A stretch of 64,000 bases of DNA from Natrinema gelatinilyticum (GCF_024266705.1 NZ_CP100757.1:682001-746000), one strand, 5' to 3'. Counted from the stretch's first letter, positions 25,985 to 35,523 are shown. The notes: generated by a model not told the origin, from the sequence alone. Program-made: numbers and translations.

Positions 25985-27253
25985 ATGATACAGTCGCTCT
26001 TCGGTGAGAAGGCGCTGGTCTTGCGCGATACGAATTTCCAGTTGCTGTTACTGGCGAATCTCGTCGCGCCGCTCGGAGCGGCGCTCATCTCACCGCTCCT
26101 GGACTCCCTGCAGCAACCCTATGGCGCGTCTGACGCGACTATCGGGCTGATCATGACTGTGTTCACTGCGCCGGGTATTCTGATGATTCCGGCGGTCGGC
26201 GTTCTGGCCGACCGCTACGGGCGGAAGCCATTTCTCGTCGGCGGATTGTTCGTCTTTTCGGTTGCCGGAACTGCGCTGGCGGCGACGACGGACTTTCGAC
26301 TCGTGCTGTTCCTCCGATTTTGTCAGGGTGTCAGTTTCGCCGCGGTGACGCCCGTTATTATCACGAGCATCGGCGACCTCTATACCGGCCAGGCCGAAGC
26401 GATGGGGCAGGGATTTCGGTTTTCGGTCTCTGGCCTAACCCAGGGGGTTTTCCCCCTCGTCGGCGGCGTCCTGGTCGCCACTGCGTGGCAGTATCCGCTG
26501 TTGCTGTACGCAATCGGCATTCCGATCTCGATCGTCCTCGCGCTCGCGTTTTCCGAGCCGACAGACGTCTCACGTGAGCGTTCCACCAACCCGACCTCCA
26601 CCGATCGTGGGACGTACGTTCGAGAGCTGCTGGCACTTCTGCGTCGGCCGCGCGTCGCTTCGGTCCTCGTGTTTCGAATGACACCGATCCTCCTGTACAT
26701 CACGTTCATGACGTACGTTTCGCTACTGGTCGTACGATCGATGGGTGGCACGCCGGGCCAGGCTGGTATGCTGGTGGCCTTGACCAGTCTGACGTACGCG
26801 ATTTCGGCGACACAAGCCGGCCGCTTCGGTTCGTCGTTCGCCGGACGGATCGCCCCCCTCGCGGCCTCACAGTTGCTCATGGCTATCGGCCTCGTGGTCG
26901 TCGCGTTCGTTCCGACGGTCACCCTGGCAGCGCCCGGTGCCGTGGCCCTCGGGATCGGATTCGGGCTCTCGCTCTCGCTCTTACGGAGCGTCGTCACTGG
27001 TTTTGCACCAACGCAACTCAGAGGCGGGCTCGTGAGTATTTTCGAGTCGTCGGGGCGGCTCTCAGCTACCGTCGCACCGATCGCGGTCGGAGTCGGCATC
27101 GAACTCCTCGACGGCGCCGTTACTCAGACTGAATCGCTGCAGTTGATGGTCGGCGGCATGGGAATCTTCGGCGGTGTCGTCGGCGTCAGCTCTCTCCTCA
27201 TCGCCCGAACCGCATCGGCCCTCCCCCAATTCGAGGCCACGGGCTCCGATTGA
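25985..27253 (+). CDS. MFS transporter
   Basis: A 422-residue major-facilitator permease with twelve predicted helices. Motif A is present in the loop between helices 2 and 3 (GVLADRYGRKPFLVGG), and the helix 4-5 region FLRFCQGVSFAAVTPV is typical of drug-efflux-like MFS proteins. The substrate cannot be inferred. I chose ATG 25985 since the first helix starts about 15 residues later; the frame continues upstream to 25547 with unlike sequence. It runs convergent to the acyl-CoA dehydrogenase gene at 27692. Confidence 0.85.
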   Translation: MIQSLFGEKALVLRDTNFQLLLLANLVAPLGAALISPLLDSLQQPYGASDATIGLIMTVFTAPGILMIPAVGVLADRYGRKPFLVGGLFVFSVAGTALAATTDFRLVLFLRFCQGVSFAAVTPVIITSIGDLYTGQAEAMGQGFRFSVSGLTQGVFPLVGGVLVATAWQYPLLLYAIGIPISIVLALAFSEPTDVSRERSTNPTSTDRGTYVRELLALLRRPRVASVLVFRMTPILLYITFMTYVSLLVVRSMGGTPGQAGMLVALTSLTYAISATQAGRFGSSFAGRIAPLAASQLLMAIGLVVVAFVPTVTLAAPGAVALGIGFGLSLSLLRSVVTGFAPTQLRGGLVSIFESSGRLSATVAPIAVGVGIELLDGAVTQTESLQLMVGGMGIFGGVVGVSSLLIARTASALPQFEATGSD

Positions 27254-27691
27254 ACCTCGAGACGGTCGTCCGCTCCAAACCCAATCATCCTCTTCTCGAG
27301 CGCCCCGTCTCGGTTTATCCACTGGAACGCCGCACGCGGCGATCGACGGGATGCAGAGAAACGTTCCCTCCGATATCGTCGTATAGATCACGTGGTCCCT
27401 TCTTTACGACTGCCGTCTCGCCCGCTGGGCTCGCCGCGGCTCGAGTGCGCTCCGAATAGGGCCCACTCCGCGTCGTCGAGACAATCCAAACCTCTGTTGA
27501 ATCCTCCCGCGACTTCAATCGAACCACTCGAGACTGCTTCCGTAATTACACGTGTTCAGGGCGACCGGTCGAAAACGACGGTCAAAATTCGTCGAATGCG
27601 AAACGAGTCGACCCCCTCTCGACGATCAGCGACGACCGCGCTGCTGCCCTCGGCCAGGGTAGTTCGTCTCTCGATCGTCGACCGGTCCGAG
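27254..27691. other. Convergent intergenic stretch, nothing recognised
   Basis: 438 bases between convergent genes. The long plus-strand open frame that enters here continues as antisense of the acyl-CoA dehydrogenase and is a shadow. No hairpin followed by a T-tract is evident. Confidence 0.3.
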
Positions 27692-28834
27692 TTACGAGAG
27701 CGAGGGAAGGCCGTTGCGCTTGAGTGCCGCCGCGATCTGGTTCTTCTGGATTTCGTCGGTCCCCGCCGCGAGACGGCGGCCCCGCGCCAGCCTGTAGAGG
27801 TACTCCAGCGCGTGGCCCTGCTGGTAACCGTTCGCACCGTGGATTTGCAGCGATTCGCTGACCACGTTCTCGACCATTTCACCGGAGTACAGCTTCGCAA
27901 GCGAGGCGTCCATGCGATCCGGAATCCGACCCTGCTCTTCCGCGTTGAGTGCCGCGCGGTACGTCAGCGAGCGCGACGCCTCGAGTTCCTTCGCCATATC
28001 GGCGAGTTTCCACTCGATGCCCTGGAAATCCGCGATCGGCTGGTCGAACTGCTCGCGCTGTTGGCCGTACTCGAGGGCCTTCTCGAGGGCACAGCGGGCG
28101 ATGGCGTTCGAGAGCGTCGCGCTGCCGAGGCGTTCCCAGTTCAACGCCTGTAGCTGCTGTTTGAAGCCGTTTTTCCCGCGTGTCAGGACGTTCGTTTCGG
28201 GGACGACGACGTCGTGCATGCGGAACTGCGTCTGGGTGTGGTCCGCCATGTTCGTGTAGTGTTGCTCGATCTCGATGCTATCGTCGTTGTCCTCGAGGTC
28301 GATCACGACGGAGCCGAGACCGTCTGCGAATTTCACCCACACGACGACGGCCGTCGCGTGGGGGATGTTGCTCACCCAGATTTTTTCACCGTTCAGGATC
28401 AGTTCGCCGTCCTGCTCTTCGACGGTCGTGTTCATCGCACCGACGTCCGACCCCGCCTCGGGTTCGGAAATAGCGATCGCGATGACTTCTTCGCCAGCGG
28501 TGGCCCCTGGGAGGTATCGCTCTTTGGCCTCGTCACTACCGAACATCTCGATAGCGCGGGCTGCGACCATCTGCTGGTTGTAGAGGTATTCTGCCGTGTC
28601 GGGGCAGACCTGGCCGACAGCTTCGATGCTGAGCATGGCTTCGAATTCGCCCATGCCGCCGCCGCCGTACTCTTCGGCGATGTTCAACCCTAGATATCCC
28701 CGATCAGCGAGCAATTCGATGTTCTCCATCGGAAGCTTTCCCTCCCACGAGAACGCAGCGTCCGAAAATTCCTTCTGGGCGAGTTCCTCCAGCGACGAGA
28801 CGACCATCTCCTGTTCCGCTGATAGCGATAGCAT
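27692..28834 (-). CDS. Acyl-CoA dehydrogenase
   Basis: A 380-residue FAD flavoprotein oxidising an acyl-CoA to the 2-enoyl-CoA. N-terminal helices, then the FAD-binding AIAISEPEAGSDVGAM and LNGEKIWVSNIPHA segments, the middle beta domain, and the C-terminal helical domain ending GTDEIQKNQIAAALKRNG. The MCAD-type catalytic Glu position before GTDEI is Ala (RLAAGTDE), but a Glu is present in helix G (NWERLG), the site used by isovaleryl-/long-chain-type enzymes. ATG 28834 (MLSLSAEQ) is chosen over the upstream start, which would add five residues. It stands alone on the minus strand, divergent from the DUF7260 gene. Confidence 0.9.
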   Translation of the reverse strand: MLSLSAEQEMVVSSLEELAQKEFSDAAFSWEGKLPMENIELLADRGYLGLNIAEEYGGGGMGEFEAMLSIEAVGQVCPDTAEYLYNQQMVAARAIEMFGSDEAKERYLPGATAGEEVIAIAISEPEAGSDVGAMNTTVEEQDGELILNGEKIWVSNIPHATAVVVWVKFADGLGSVVIDLEDNDDSIEIEQHYTNMADHTQTQFRMHDVVVPETNVLTRGKNGFKQQLQALNWERLGSATLSNAIARCALEKALEYGQQREQFDQPIADFQGIEWKLADMAKELEASRSLTYRAALNAEEQGRIPDRMDASLAKLYSGEMVENVVSESLQIHGANGYQQGHALEYLYRLARGRRLAAGTDEIQKNQIAAALKRNGLPSLS

Positions 28835-28980
28835 TACCCCGAATATCACAGCTTTCCCAGTAAAGTCTTCTGCTTAGACGGATTCGAGATTGCGCCTCGT
28901 CGGTCGCCTCTCCCACCGCCGGATCCGTCGACGTGGACCACGGTTGTTGGGCGTTTGTATCATGTGTGATTGTGATAGAA

Positions 28981-28990
28981 CGTTTATTAG
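28981..28990 (+). promoter_or_regulatory. TATA-like box upstream of the DUF7260 gene
   Basis: cgtttattag lies 40-49 bases before ATG 29030 in an AT-rich stretch between divergent genes. Confidence 0.35.
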
Positions 28991-29029
28991 AAAGTATGAT
29001 AGATAATGACTGCCAATAACTGGCTGTGA

Positions 29030-29980
29030 ATGAGTTATACAGGATCACCCAACAGGTTTACAGGAAGGATACTAGGGGCGCACGTACCGATCCAGGACAG
29101 CGCGAACCGTCTCCTTGGACTTTCGCTGCTCGTGTTCGTCGTCGGAATCGGTGACACGTCGGTCTGGGACCCGTTTCCGGTGACGCAGGGGTTGCCGGAA
29201 CTTGCTACGGCGACGTTCACCGCCAGTGGCTATCTCGCCGATGCGAAGTCGGCCACCGAAACCGAGCGAAAACAGGTCGTGATCGAACGTGACGCGTTTC
29301 ATCGATTCGTTCGTCTGGTCGAATCGATCTCCGTTTCGGAGGACAGGCAAACCGGGCCACTGGTGTTTGCCGGGGGAGCGGACTCGAGTACGGAACGCCT
29401 GTGCAGCGTTCGAAACGCGTATCGAGAGACCGTGATGAACGTCTCGCATTTCGAGGACGAGTACGACGAAAATATTCGCGAGAGCCTTACCCTCGAGTTC
29501 GACGACCATCTCGCAACGGTGCTCCTCGATGGCCAGCAATTTTCCCCGCTCCTCAAAAACACGGTGATTCTTCAGACGACTGCGGCGAAAGAGACGCGGG
29601 AACAACTCCTCGATGGAATCGACGACGAATTGACGTCGCTCCAGAACGCGCAGACGCGACTCCGCGAACACGAACACGCAGTCGAGCGGGCGATGAAACC
29701 GAGACGGCAACTCCGGACTCGGTCGGTGCCGACGCTGCGGGAATACGACGCGATGCTCCGCGAGGAGGAGGACCGCTGCGAACAGTTACTCGCCGATCGA
29801 CAGCACGAGATACACCGTGAGAATAGATCCTACTCTCGCTCGTCGAAACCGGCACTTCAACAGTACCTGTACGACGCTCTCGACGTTACGTACCCGGTCC
29901 TGGCGACGGTGACCGAACGGATCCAGGATGTCCGTGCCCAGCGCAGGGTGATCCGCGAAACGATAGCGAATAGGCGCTGA
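29030..29980 (+). CDS. DUF7260 family haloarchaeal protein
   Basis: A 316-residue protein specific to Halobacteria in my recollection of the family. Recognisable parts are the helix with ERKQVVIERDAFHRFVRLV, the core VRNAYRETVMNVSHFEDEYD motif (about 125-145) followed by a region rich in Leu and Glu, and a long helical stretch (190-300) with coiled-coil character. A hydrophobic segment (LLGLSLLVFVVGIG, about 28-41) may be a weak membrane anchor. The function is unknown. It lies between the acyl-CoA dehydrogenase and a universal stress protein. Confidence 0.7.
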   Translation: MSYTGSPNRFTGRILGAHVPIQDSANRLLGLSLLVFVVGIGDTSVWDPFPVTQGLPELATATFTASGYLADAKSATETERKQVVIERDAFHRFVRLVESISVSEDRQTGPLVFAGGADSSTERLCSVRNAYRETVMNVSHFEDEYDENIRESLTLEFDDHLATVLLDGQQFSPLLKNTVILQTTAAKETREQLLDGIDDELTSLQNAQTRLREHEHAVERAMKPRRQLRTRSVPTLREYDAMLREEEDRCEQLLADRQHEIHRENRSYSRSSKPALQQYLYDALDVTYPVLATVTERIQDVRAQRRVIRETIANRR

Positions 29981-30080
29981 GATCCGCTCGCGTCCGGCAT
30001 TCGATCGCTCCTTGACGAGCATTCGTTGGACGTGTCAGAAGACGTGAAACAACAATCGGAGCTGGGAACTGCCACGAACG

Positions 30081-30086
30081 ATAAAA
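30081..30086 (+). promoter_or_regulatory. TATA-like box of the universal stress protein gene
   Basis: ataaaa, 23-28 bases before ATG 30109, implying a leaderless or nearly leaderless transcript. Confidence 0.4.
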
Positions 30087-30108
30087 GGAGTGACGTGCTA
30101 CGGCACGT

Positions 30109-30528
30109 ATGTACAAGGTCCTACTGTCGATCGATGCGGACGAAGACCGTGCAATACTGGCGGCCGAAGCCGTCGCGGCTCTTCCGGGCAACGTCGACGT
30201 CGTCATTCTGAACGTGTTCGAGAAGTTCACCGTGAGCGATGGTGAGGCCCGGATCGATTCGTCCGAACTATACGACGAAGATGCCTACCCAGACAGCGTG
30301 ACGACGGCGGCCCAGATCCTCGAGTCGGCTGGCATCGAACCGGAGATACGCCACGAACACGGCGAACCCACCGAAACGATCCTCGAGGTTGCAGCGGAAA
30401 TCGACGCGGATACGATCGCTGTCAGCGGGCGCAAGCGAACTCCCACCGGAAAGGCAATCTTCGGAAGCGTCACGCAGTCGTTGCTCCTCTCGGCCGATCG
30501 CCCCGTGACCGTCGTCATGGGCGACTGA
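30109..30528 (+). CDS. UspA-type universal stress protein
   Basis: A 139-residue Rossmann-like alpha/beta protein with the UspA layout: first strand KVLLSIDADEDR, central helix GIEPEIRHEHGEPTETIL, strand DTIAVSGRKRTPTGKAIFG, and the ATP-binding signature G-x(n)-G-SVTQSLLLSADRPVTVV. The nucleotide motif is intact, so ATP binding is likely. Haloarchaea carry dozens of such proteins, usually tied to energy or osmotic stress; no specific role can be set. It is a single-gene unit followed by an MFS gene with its own promoter. Confidence 0.9.
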   Translation: MYKVLLSIDADEDRAILAAEAVAALPGNVDVVILNVFEKFTVSDGEARIDSSELYDEDAYPDSVTTAAQILESAGIEPEIRHEHGEPTETILEVAAEIDADTIAVSGRKRTPTGKAIFGSVTQSLLLSADRPVTVVMGD

Positions 30529-30662
30529 GAATCCGCCATCTCCACGGTCACCGCGATGGGTCTGATAGTTCGGTGATCGTCGTTCGCTGGCCCTCGATGA
30601 AGCTGGACACAGGAACGGGACGCATGGTTACGACGTCGCTATCGCGGACCGTGATCAACGGA

Positions 30663-30670
30663 GTATTTAG
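30663..30670 (+). promoter_or_regulatory. TATA box of the MFS gene at 30695
   Basis: gtatttag, 25-32 bases before ATG 30695, consistent with a leaderless transcript. Confidence 0.4.
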
Positions 30671-30694
30671 TGTCGTGCTCGTGAGACTCTCACG

Positions 30695-31930
30695 ATGGAG
30701 AAAAACGATTCGTCGATCGCGGTTTTTACCGGACTCGGTCACGGTGTCTTTCACGGGTTCGAGCTGTCGATTCCGCTGTTCGTGCCGATCTGGCTCTCGA
30801 CGTTCGACGTGTCGCCGACGACGCTGGGAATCGTCGTGGGTGCAGGATACGCTCTCATCGGCCTCTTTGCACCCATCGCGGGCGTGTTAGCGGACGTATA
30901 CGGTTCGAAACGGCTCGTGTTACTCTCGACCGGCGGGATGGGCCTCGCGTTCGCCACGCTGAGTGTACTCCAGTCCGTCGTGACCCTCACCGTGACGTTG
31001 ATGATCTGGGGTGCGATGGCGAGTCTCTATCATCCGTCAGGACTGTCGCTCATCAGTCGTGGCGCGGAGAAACGAGGAACCGTACTCGCGTATCACGGTG
31101 CTGGCGGGAACGTCGGCATGGTCGTCGTTCCGCTCGCCGCAATCGTACTGCTCGCGTTTTATGGGTGGCGGACGGTGACGTTGCTTCTCACTGTTCCGGC
31201 AGCGATCTGCGTTCTCGTCGGACTCAGCGTGTCGTTCGAGGAAACCGTCTTCGAGTCGGCTTCACGGCGAGACGACTCCGATCAGAGCACATCTCGGTCG
31301 ATTTCGGACTCCCTCCGAGATGTCGTGGGGAACACGCGCACGCTTCTGATCGGCGGATTCGTTCTCTTGTTCGCGATACAGATCCTCTATGGCGTCTACT
31401 ACCGAGGCATCTTCACGTTCCTACCCGACGTCCTCACTAACTTACCGATCTTCGAGACCGTCGCCATCGGGGATCGAACGATAGAAGCCGGTCAGTTCGC
31501 GTACTCGGGACTTCTGCTGGTCGGCATTTTCGGACAGTACACTGGTGGAAAGGTTAGCGACAGGGGGAGTTCCGAACGAGCCCTTCTCGGAACGTTTATC
31601 GCACTGATCATCGCATCCGCGCTGTTCGTTCCCGCCTCCACCATGGGCGTCGGTCCATTGGTGCTCGTCTGCGTTGCGCTCGGGTTCTTCATCTACTCGT
31701 TCGCACCGATTGCACAAAGCCTGGTTGCGGAATACGTCGCCGCGGAGAGCCACGGCCTTTCGTTCGGGTACATTTACCTGGGGATGTTCGGCGTCGGCGC
31801 AGCCGGTGCAGCTCTCGCCGGGGCGACGCTTGAGTACGGCGGCGTCACGGCATTGTTCGGAGTCCTCACTGCCGTGATGGCACTCTGTGCTGCACTCGCC
31901 GGGGTGCTAGTTTTGCGGTCGACGTTCTAA
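30695..31930 (+). CDS. MFS transporter
   Basis: A 411-residue, twelve-helix major-facilitator permease. Motif A in loop 2-3 reads GVLADVYGSKRLVL. The N-terminal GLGHGVFHGFELSIPLFVPIWL and the HGAGGNVGMVVVPL segment resemble Fsr-like (fosmidomycin-resistance-type) exporters and related organic-anion carriers. A polar insert (about 180-205, DDSDQSTSRS) links the two six-helix halves. The substrate is unknown. It lies ahead of the catabolic region, convergent with the CMD-domain gene. Confidence 0.85.
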   Translation: MEKNDSSIAVFTGLGHGVFHGFELSIPLFVPIWLSTFDVSPTTLGIVVGAGYALIGLFAPIAGVLADVYGSKRLVLLSTGGMGLAFATLSVLQSVVTLTVTLMIWGAMASLYHPSGLSLISRGAEKRGTVLAYHGAGGNVGMVVVPLAAIVLLAFYGWRTVTLLLTVPAAICVLVGLSVSFEETVFESASRRDDSDQSTSRSISDSLRDVVGNTRTLLIGGFVLLFAIQILYGVYYRGIFTFLPDVLTNLPIFETVAIGDRTIEAGQFAYSGLLLVGIFGQYTGGKVSDRGSSERALLGTFIALIIASALFVPASTMGVGPLVLVCVALGFFIYSFAPIAQSLVAEYVAAESHGLSFGYIYLGMFGVGAAGAALAGATLEYGGVTALFGVLTAVMALCAALAGVLVLRSTF

Positions 31931-32025
31931 CGTCGTGGATTGCCCCGTCGGGGGTCAGGCGGGTTCGTCGCTGACCGTCCACCGTCCCGACGCATCGACG
32001 GTACCCCCAGCCGCCCGAATCGGGT

Positions 32026-32583
32026 TCACCATCCCCCGAGGTCCTCACCTGGGACGACCTCGAACGCGTTCAAGACGCAGGCAAGCATGTTGTAGTAGCC
32101 GAACGTGGCCGTCAGTTCAGTGATCCCCTCGACGCCGAACCGGGCTTTCGTCGAACGGAAGAGTGACTCCGGAACCTCGTTTTTGCGGAACAACGCACGC
32201 CCATAGCGGACGACGAGCGCTTCGGCGCCCGGGAGGGGATCGGTCGGCGCACGATCGGCGACAATATCGATCGTCTCCTCGCTGACACCCCCGTCTCTGG
32301 CTAGCGGTTCGTGTATCGCCCACTCGTAGGCGCACTCGAGTTCCCGCGCCGTCGTGATGATCGCGAGCTCTCGTATCGGCCCCGGAAGCGTCCCCTCGAA
32401 GCGAACGTACGTTCCGACGTCTGCAATTCTGGTCGCGACTTCGGGGCTATTCATGAGGACGCCGAAGGGACCGCTGACGTGGCCTCGACTGTCTGCGATC
32501 CGGTCGTAGTGGTCGTGCCACTTGTCCGAAAGCTGCCCTTTCGACGTGATGTACGGCATCCTGGACGTTCCGTCGGTCGTCAT
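32026..32583 (-). CDS. Carboxymuconolactone decarboxylase (CMD) family protein
   Basis: A 185-residue all-helical CMD/AhpD-fold protein. The core is PIRELAIITTARELECAYEWAIHEPLAR, where AhpD-type members carry a CxxC; here there is a single Cys followed by Tyr-Glu (ECAYEW), so this is a decarboxylase/unknown subgroup and not a peroxidase. Later helices include VRYGRALFRKNEVPESLF and FGYYNMLACVLNAFEV. ATG 32583 or the ATG eight codons downstream are both possible starts. A second CMD protein with the same EYEW-type core is at 53473. Confidence 0.82.
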   Translation of the reverse strand: MTTDGTSRMPYITSKGQLSDKWHDHYDRIADSRGHVSGPFGVLMNSPEVATRIADVGTYVRFEGTLPGPIRELAIITTARELECAYEWAIHEPLARDGGVSEETIDIVADRAPTDPLPGAEALVVRYGRALFRKNEVPESLFRSTKARFGVEGITELTATFGYYNMLACVLNAFEVVPGEDLGGW

Positions 32584-32677
32584 GCTACCCGGTAAAGCGA
32601 GGGGAGGCCATATCAATGGTCCGGCGCTCTCGTCGCTCGGGCAACAGCTATTTGGCAATCTTTTCGTCTGTCCCAGC

Positions 32678-32885
32678 ATGGTCTCGTACGATCTGACACT
32701 GCCGTTGTCCGCCACCGGCCACGTCACCGCGACGGAACAGACCGATCTCGCAATCGCAGCGGAGACTGCCGGGTACGATCTCGTGTTGGTCCCTGAAACG
32801 TGGGGTTGAGAAGCCTTTATGCGCCTCGGGTATCTCGCCGCTCGGACGGACACGATACGGCTCGGGACAGGAATCGTCCCACGGT
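32678..32885 (+). pseudogene. Truncated LLM-class (F420-type) oxidoreductase, nonsense-mutated
   Basis: The frame begins as an LLM oxidoreductase (helix TDLAIAAETAGYDLVLVPETWG), hits TGA at 32807-32809, and continues in the same frame with EAFMRLGYLAARTDTIRLGT then GIVP, which is the second conserved strand of the family. A single C-to-T change (CGA to TGA) explains the stop. After GIVP the similarity ends, so over 80% of the gene is lost. It runs toward the GNAT relic. Confidence 0.75.
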
Positions 32886-32938
32886 CCCCTTATCCAATCC
32901 GACACCTCGTATCGGCCCGGCGTCGCCCTCCGAGGATG

Positions 32939-33525
32939 CTACCGATCCGAACCGGACCCGGTGAGTTTCCGTTCGAGATCCCGTTTGATCGACGACCATT
33001 CGTCGTTAGTAATGCTGAAACAGACCGTATCACGCGGTCCCTGATTCGTCTGTAAGCGCTTCCGGAGTGTTCCCTCTTCCTGTCGTCCGTCGAATGGCCT
33101 CTCTCGAGCACCGGTTGCGCGAGTCCGTTTTCAACTCGACGCGGACGCAGTCCCACTCCTCGAAAGCGTGGATGAGCATGAGATACTTCGCTTCGGTATT
33201 TGCCGGCATCCGCTGATGACTTGGTGTGGTCCACGTCCACCTAATTTCGACACGTCGGTGTTCGGGGACGATATTCTCGAATCGCGTTGATCCGATCACT
33301 GCCCCCGTCTCCACCAGGATAATCGCGAACAGAAGCGCGGTCCCCACTCGCTGTGCAGCGAGCGCTTCGTCGACGAATTTGCGCATCGCTTCCGGGGTCG
33401 GTCGATCCGTGGGAAACCACCGAAAAATCTCCGGCTGCCTGGAGGCCGTCGAGGTTGGCAGCGATAGATAACGGCTCTAGCCGAACGTGCCCACCCTCTA
33501 ACGAGATTGTCTCGACGTTCACCAT
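32939..33525 (-). pseudogene. Frameshifted GNAT family N-acetyltransferase
   Basis: Three frames spell a GNAT of the RimJ/RimL type. They are MVNVETISLEGGHVRLEPLS (from 33525), then PEIFRWFPTDRPTPEAMRKF through ETGAVIGSTRFENIVPEHRR and FEEWDCVRVELKTDSRN, then EEGTLRKRLQTNQG to a stop at 32939. Frameshifts lie near 33437 and near 33070. Almost the whole length (about 195 codons) is still recognisable, so inactivation is fairly recent. Confidence 0.8.
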
Positions 33526-33590
33526 TACGATCGAGGTCCCTTCGCGGTCGTATCACTTCTGTCAGTCGGCCTGTGGGCGTGAGATCAGAC

Positions 33591-34052
33591 TCAGACACGA
33601 TTATCCGTCGCAGCATCGCGCATCGCCTCGATGTGATCGAGTGCTGTCGGACCCACGTCGTCATGCCATTCGATGAGCTGTAGCTGGAGGCCGAACAGCG
33701 TTTTCGGGTGAAGTGTCGCCTCGGTTCGGACGCCGGGGACAGTATCTTCCATGATTACCTCGCCGCCGGCCCCGGTCAACTGTTCGACGGCTGCGTCGAG
33801 GTCGGACACGTTGACGCCGATGTGGTGCAGTCCCTCGCCGTTCTGCTCGAGGTAGTCGGCGATGAAGCTCTCGTCGCTCGTCGGCGCGATCAGGGTGAAC
33901 ATGGTGCTGCCCATCAGGTTGTACGCCGTTTCGTACTGCCACTTGTCGCTTTCGAGCGTCCAGACGTTCTCGAACCCGTCTGCAGCGTCTATTTTGTCCA
34001 ACGCGTCTGAGACGTCCCACACCGCGTGAGCGACGTGGTCGATTTCTTCCAT
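33591..34052 (-). CDS. VOC (glyoxalase/methylmalonyl-CoA epimerase-like) protein
   Basis: A 153-residue vicinal-oxygen-chelate protein with two beta-alpha-beta-beta-beta modules. Metal-ligand candidates are His in EEIDHVAHAVWD, Glu/Gln in NLMGSTMFTLIAP, the second-module His in GLHHIGVNVSDLDAAV, and Glu in LQLQLIEWH, matching the methylmalonyl-CoA epimerase/lyase pattern. ATG 34052 is chosen because it directly precedes the first strand; the frame extends to 34079. It is divergent from the acyl-CoA dehydrogenase at 34260, so a role on a CoA ester is plausible but unproven. Confidence 0.82.
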   Translation of the reverse strand: MEEIDHVAHAVWDVSDALDKIDAADGFENVWTLESDKWQYETAYNLMGSTMFTLIAPTSDESFIADYLEQNGEGLHHIGVNVSDLDAAVEQLTGAGGEVIMEDTVPGVRTEATLHPKTLFGLQLQLIEWHDDVGPTALDHIEAMRDAATDNRV

Positions 34053-34227
34053 CACAGCGTGTCGATGCGAACCACACATATATGTATCTACCCGTAACTG
34101 ACACCGAATCGATGGTTGACCGTCGTATGTTCTCGAACGGATACGGTCTTGACCGCCGAGGATGACCGATCGGGACGTCGCCGGTCGAACTCTCCGAGTT
34201 TCAGTCCGTCCAGGAAGATAGTGGAAG

Positions 34228-34237
34228 ATTTAATAAA
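34228..34237 (+). promoter_or_regulatory. TATA-like box of the acyl-CoA dehydrogenase gene at 34260
   Basis: atttaataaa, 23-32 bases before the start codon. Confidence 0.4.
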
Positions 34238-34259
34238 CGATGCGAGACGTGGAACCTGT

Positions 34260-35420
34260 ATGAACAACATTTCGGACACTATCCTGTCGGATGAACATCG
34301 GATGCTGCGCGACGAAACGAAGCGCTTCGTCGAGAACGAGGTTCTCCCCGAGGCGAGCGAACGCGACCCGAACAAAGAGGAGATGTCGGACGAACTCGTC
34401 GACCAGCTCGCAGAGATGGGCTTTTTCGGGGTTCTCATCGACGAGGAGTACGGCGGCCTTGGGATGGATCTGAAATCGTATGCCGTGATCGCCGAAGAAC
34501 TCTCTCGCGGGTGGCTCAGCGTTGGCAGTATTATCGCGCGCGGGCAAAGTCTCGCCGGCGCGACGGAGGAGCAACAGCAGGAATACTTGCCGAAGATGGC
34601 GCGTGGTGAAATGCTCAAGAGCATCGCGATCAGTGAACCCGACGCCGGGAGCGACGTCTCGAACATGCGCCTGCGGGCCGAGCGAGACGGCGACGAGTAC
34701 GTACTCAACGGCCAGAAAATGTGGTGTACGTTCGCGAAGGGATCCGATTTCATCCTCACGTATGCGGTGACCGATCCGGACGCGGAACCGGCTCACCGCG
34801 GTATCTCGGGATTTATCGTCGAGAAGCCCGCCGGGACGTTCGACCGTGAAGGGCTCAGCGGCCAATCGATCGACAAAATCGGCTACCACGGCTGGAAGAC
34901 CTGGGAAGTGAACTTCGACGACGTGCGCGTCAGCGCCGACAAACTCGTTGGCGGCGAGGAGGGGAACGGGTTCTATCAGATCATGGATTTCTTCGAGGAA
35001 GGCCGCGTCCACACGGCTTCTCGGTCAGTGGGACTGGCGCGAGGCGCAATCGAGGACTCGATCCAGTACGCGAAAGAGCGCGTGCAGTTCGACGAACCGA
35101 TCTCCGAGTTCCAGGCGATCCGATTCAAGCTGGCGGAGATGGCGACGCAGGTCGAGGCTGCGCGAGCGTTGATGTTGCTCGTCGCCGATACAGTCGACTC
35201 CGGTGAGCGGGCCGACGCCGAAGCCGCCATGGCGAAACTCTTCGCGAGCGATATCGCCGAGGAAGTCACCAGCGAGGGAATTCAGATTCACGGCGGATAC
35301 GGCTACACCACTGAATTCGACGTCGAGCGATACTGGCGGGACGCTCGACTGACCCGTATCTTCGAGGGGACCAACGAAATCCAGAAGCGAATCATCGCCG
35401 ATTCCCTGCTTTCGTCGTGA
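34260..35420 (+). CDS. Acyl-CoA dehydrogenase (MCAD/SCAD catalytic type)
   Basis: A 386-residue acyl-CoA dehydrogenase with all family blocks: AISEPDAGSDVSNMRL (FAD/substrate), VLNGQKMWCTFAKGSDF, the helical SVGLARGAIEDSIQYAKERVQF then EPISEFQ stretch, and the C-terminal HGGYGYTTEFDVERYWRDAR followed by IFEGTNEIQKRII. The Glu in FEGTNE is the catalytic base of medium/short-chain enzymes. This is the only one of the four paralogues here with that Glu. ATG 34260 is preceded at 27 bases by an AT-rich box; the upstream frame to 34116 is not family-like. Confidence 0.93.
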   Translation: MNNISDTILSDEHRMLRDETKRFVENEVLPEASERDPNKEEMSDELVDQLAEMGFFGVLIDEEYGGLGMDLKSYAVIAEELSRGWLSVGSIIARGQSLAGATEEQQQEYLPKMARGEMLKSIAISEPDAGSDVSNMRLRAERDGDEYVLNGQKMWCTFAKGSDFILTYAVTDPDAEPAHRGISGFIVEKPAGTFDREGLSGQSIDKIGYHGWKTWEVNFDDVRVSADKLVGGEEGNGFYQIMDFFEEGRVHTASRSVGLARGAIEDSIQYAKERVQFDEPISEFQAIRFKLAEMATQVEAARALMLLVADTVDSGERADAEAAMAKLFASDIAEEVTSEGIQIHGGYGYTTEFDVERYWRDARLTRIFEGTNEIQKRIIADSLLSS

Positions 35421-35523
35421 CAGCCGCCATCGTATCCCGATAATCTCGTCCCATCAGGACGGTACGTCCCGGTTCGGCCGGACAGTCCGAAACCACAAAC
35501 TGTTTTTCAGGGGTCTCTATATA

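Noticed and set aside
27392..28153. 253-codon plus-strand ORF
   Set aside because: It is antisense to the acyl-CoA dehydrogenase and has the Arg/Leu-rich composition typical of shadow frames.
32584..32853. N-terminal 90-codon extension of the CMD protein
   Set aside because: It is antisense to the LLM oxidoreductase relic and not CMD-like; the start at 32583 or 32559 fits the family.
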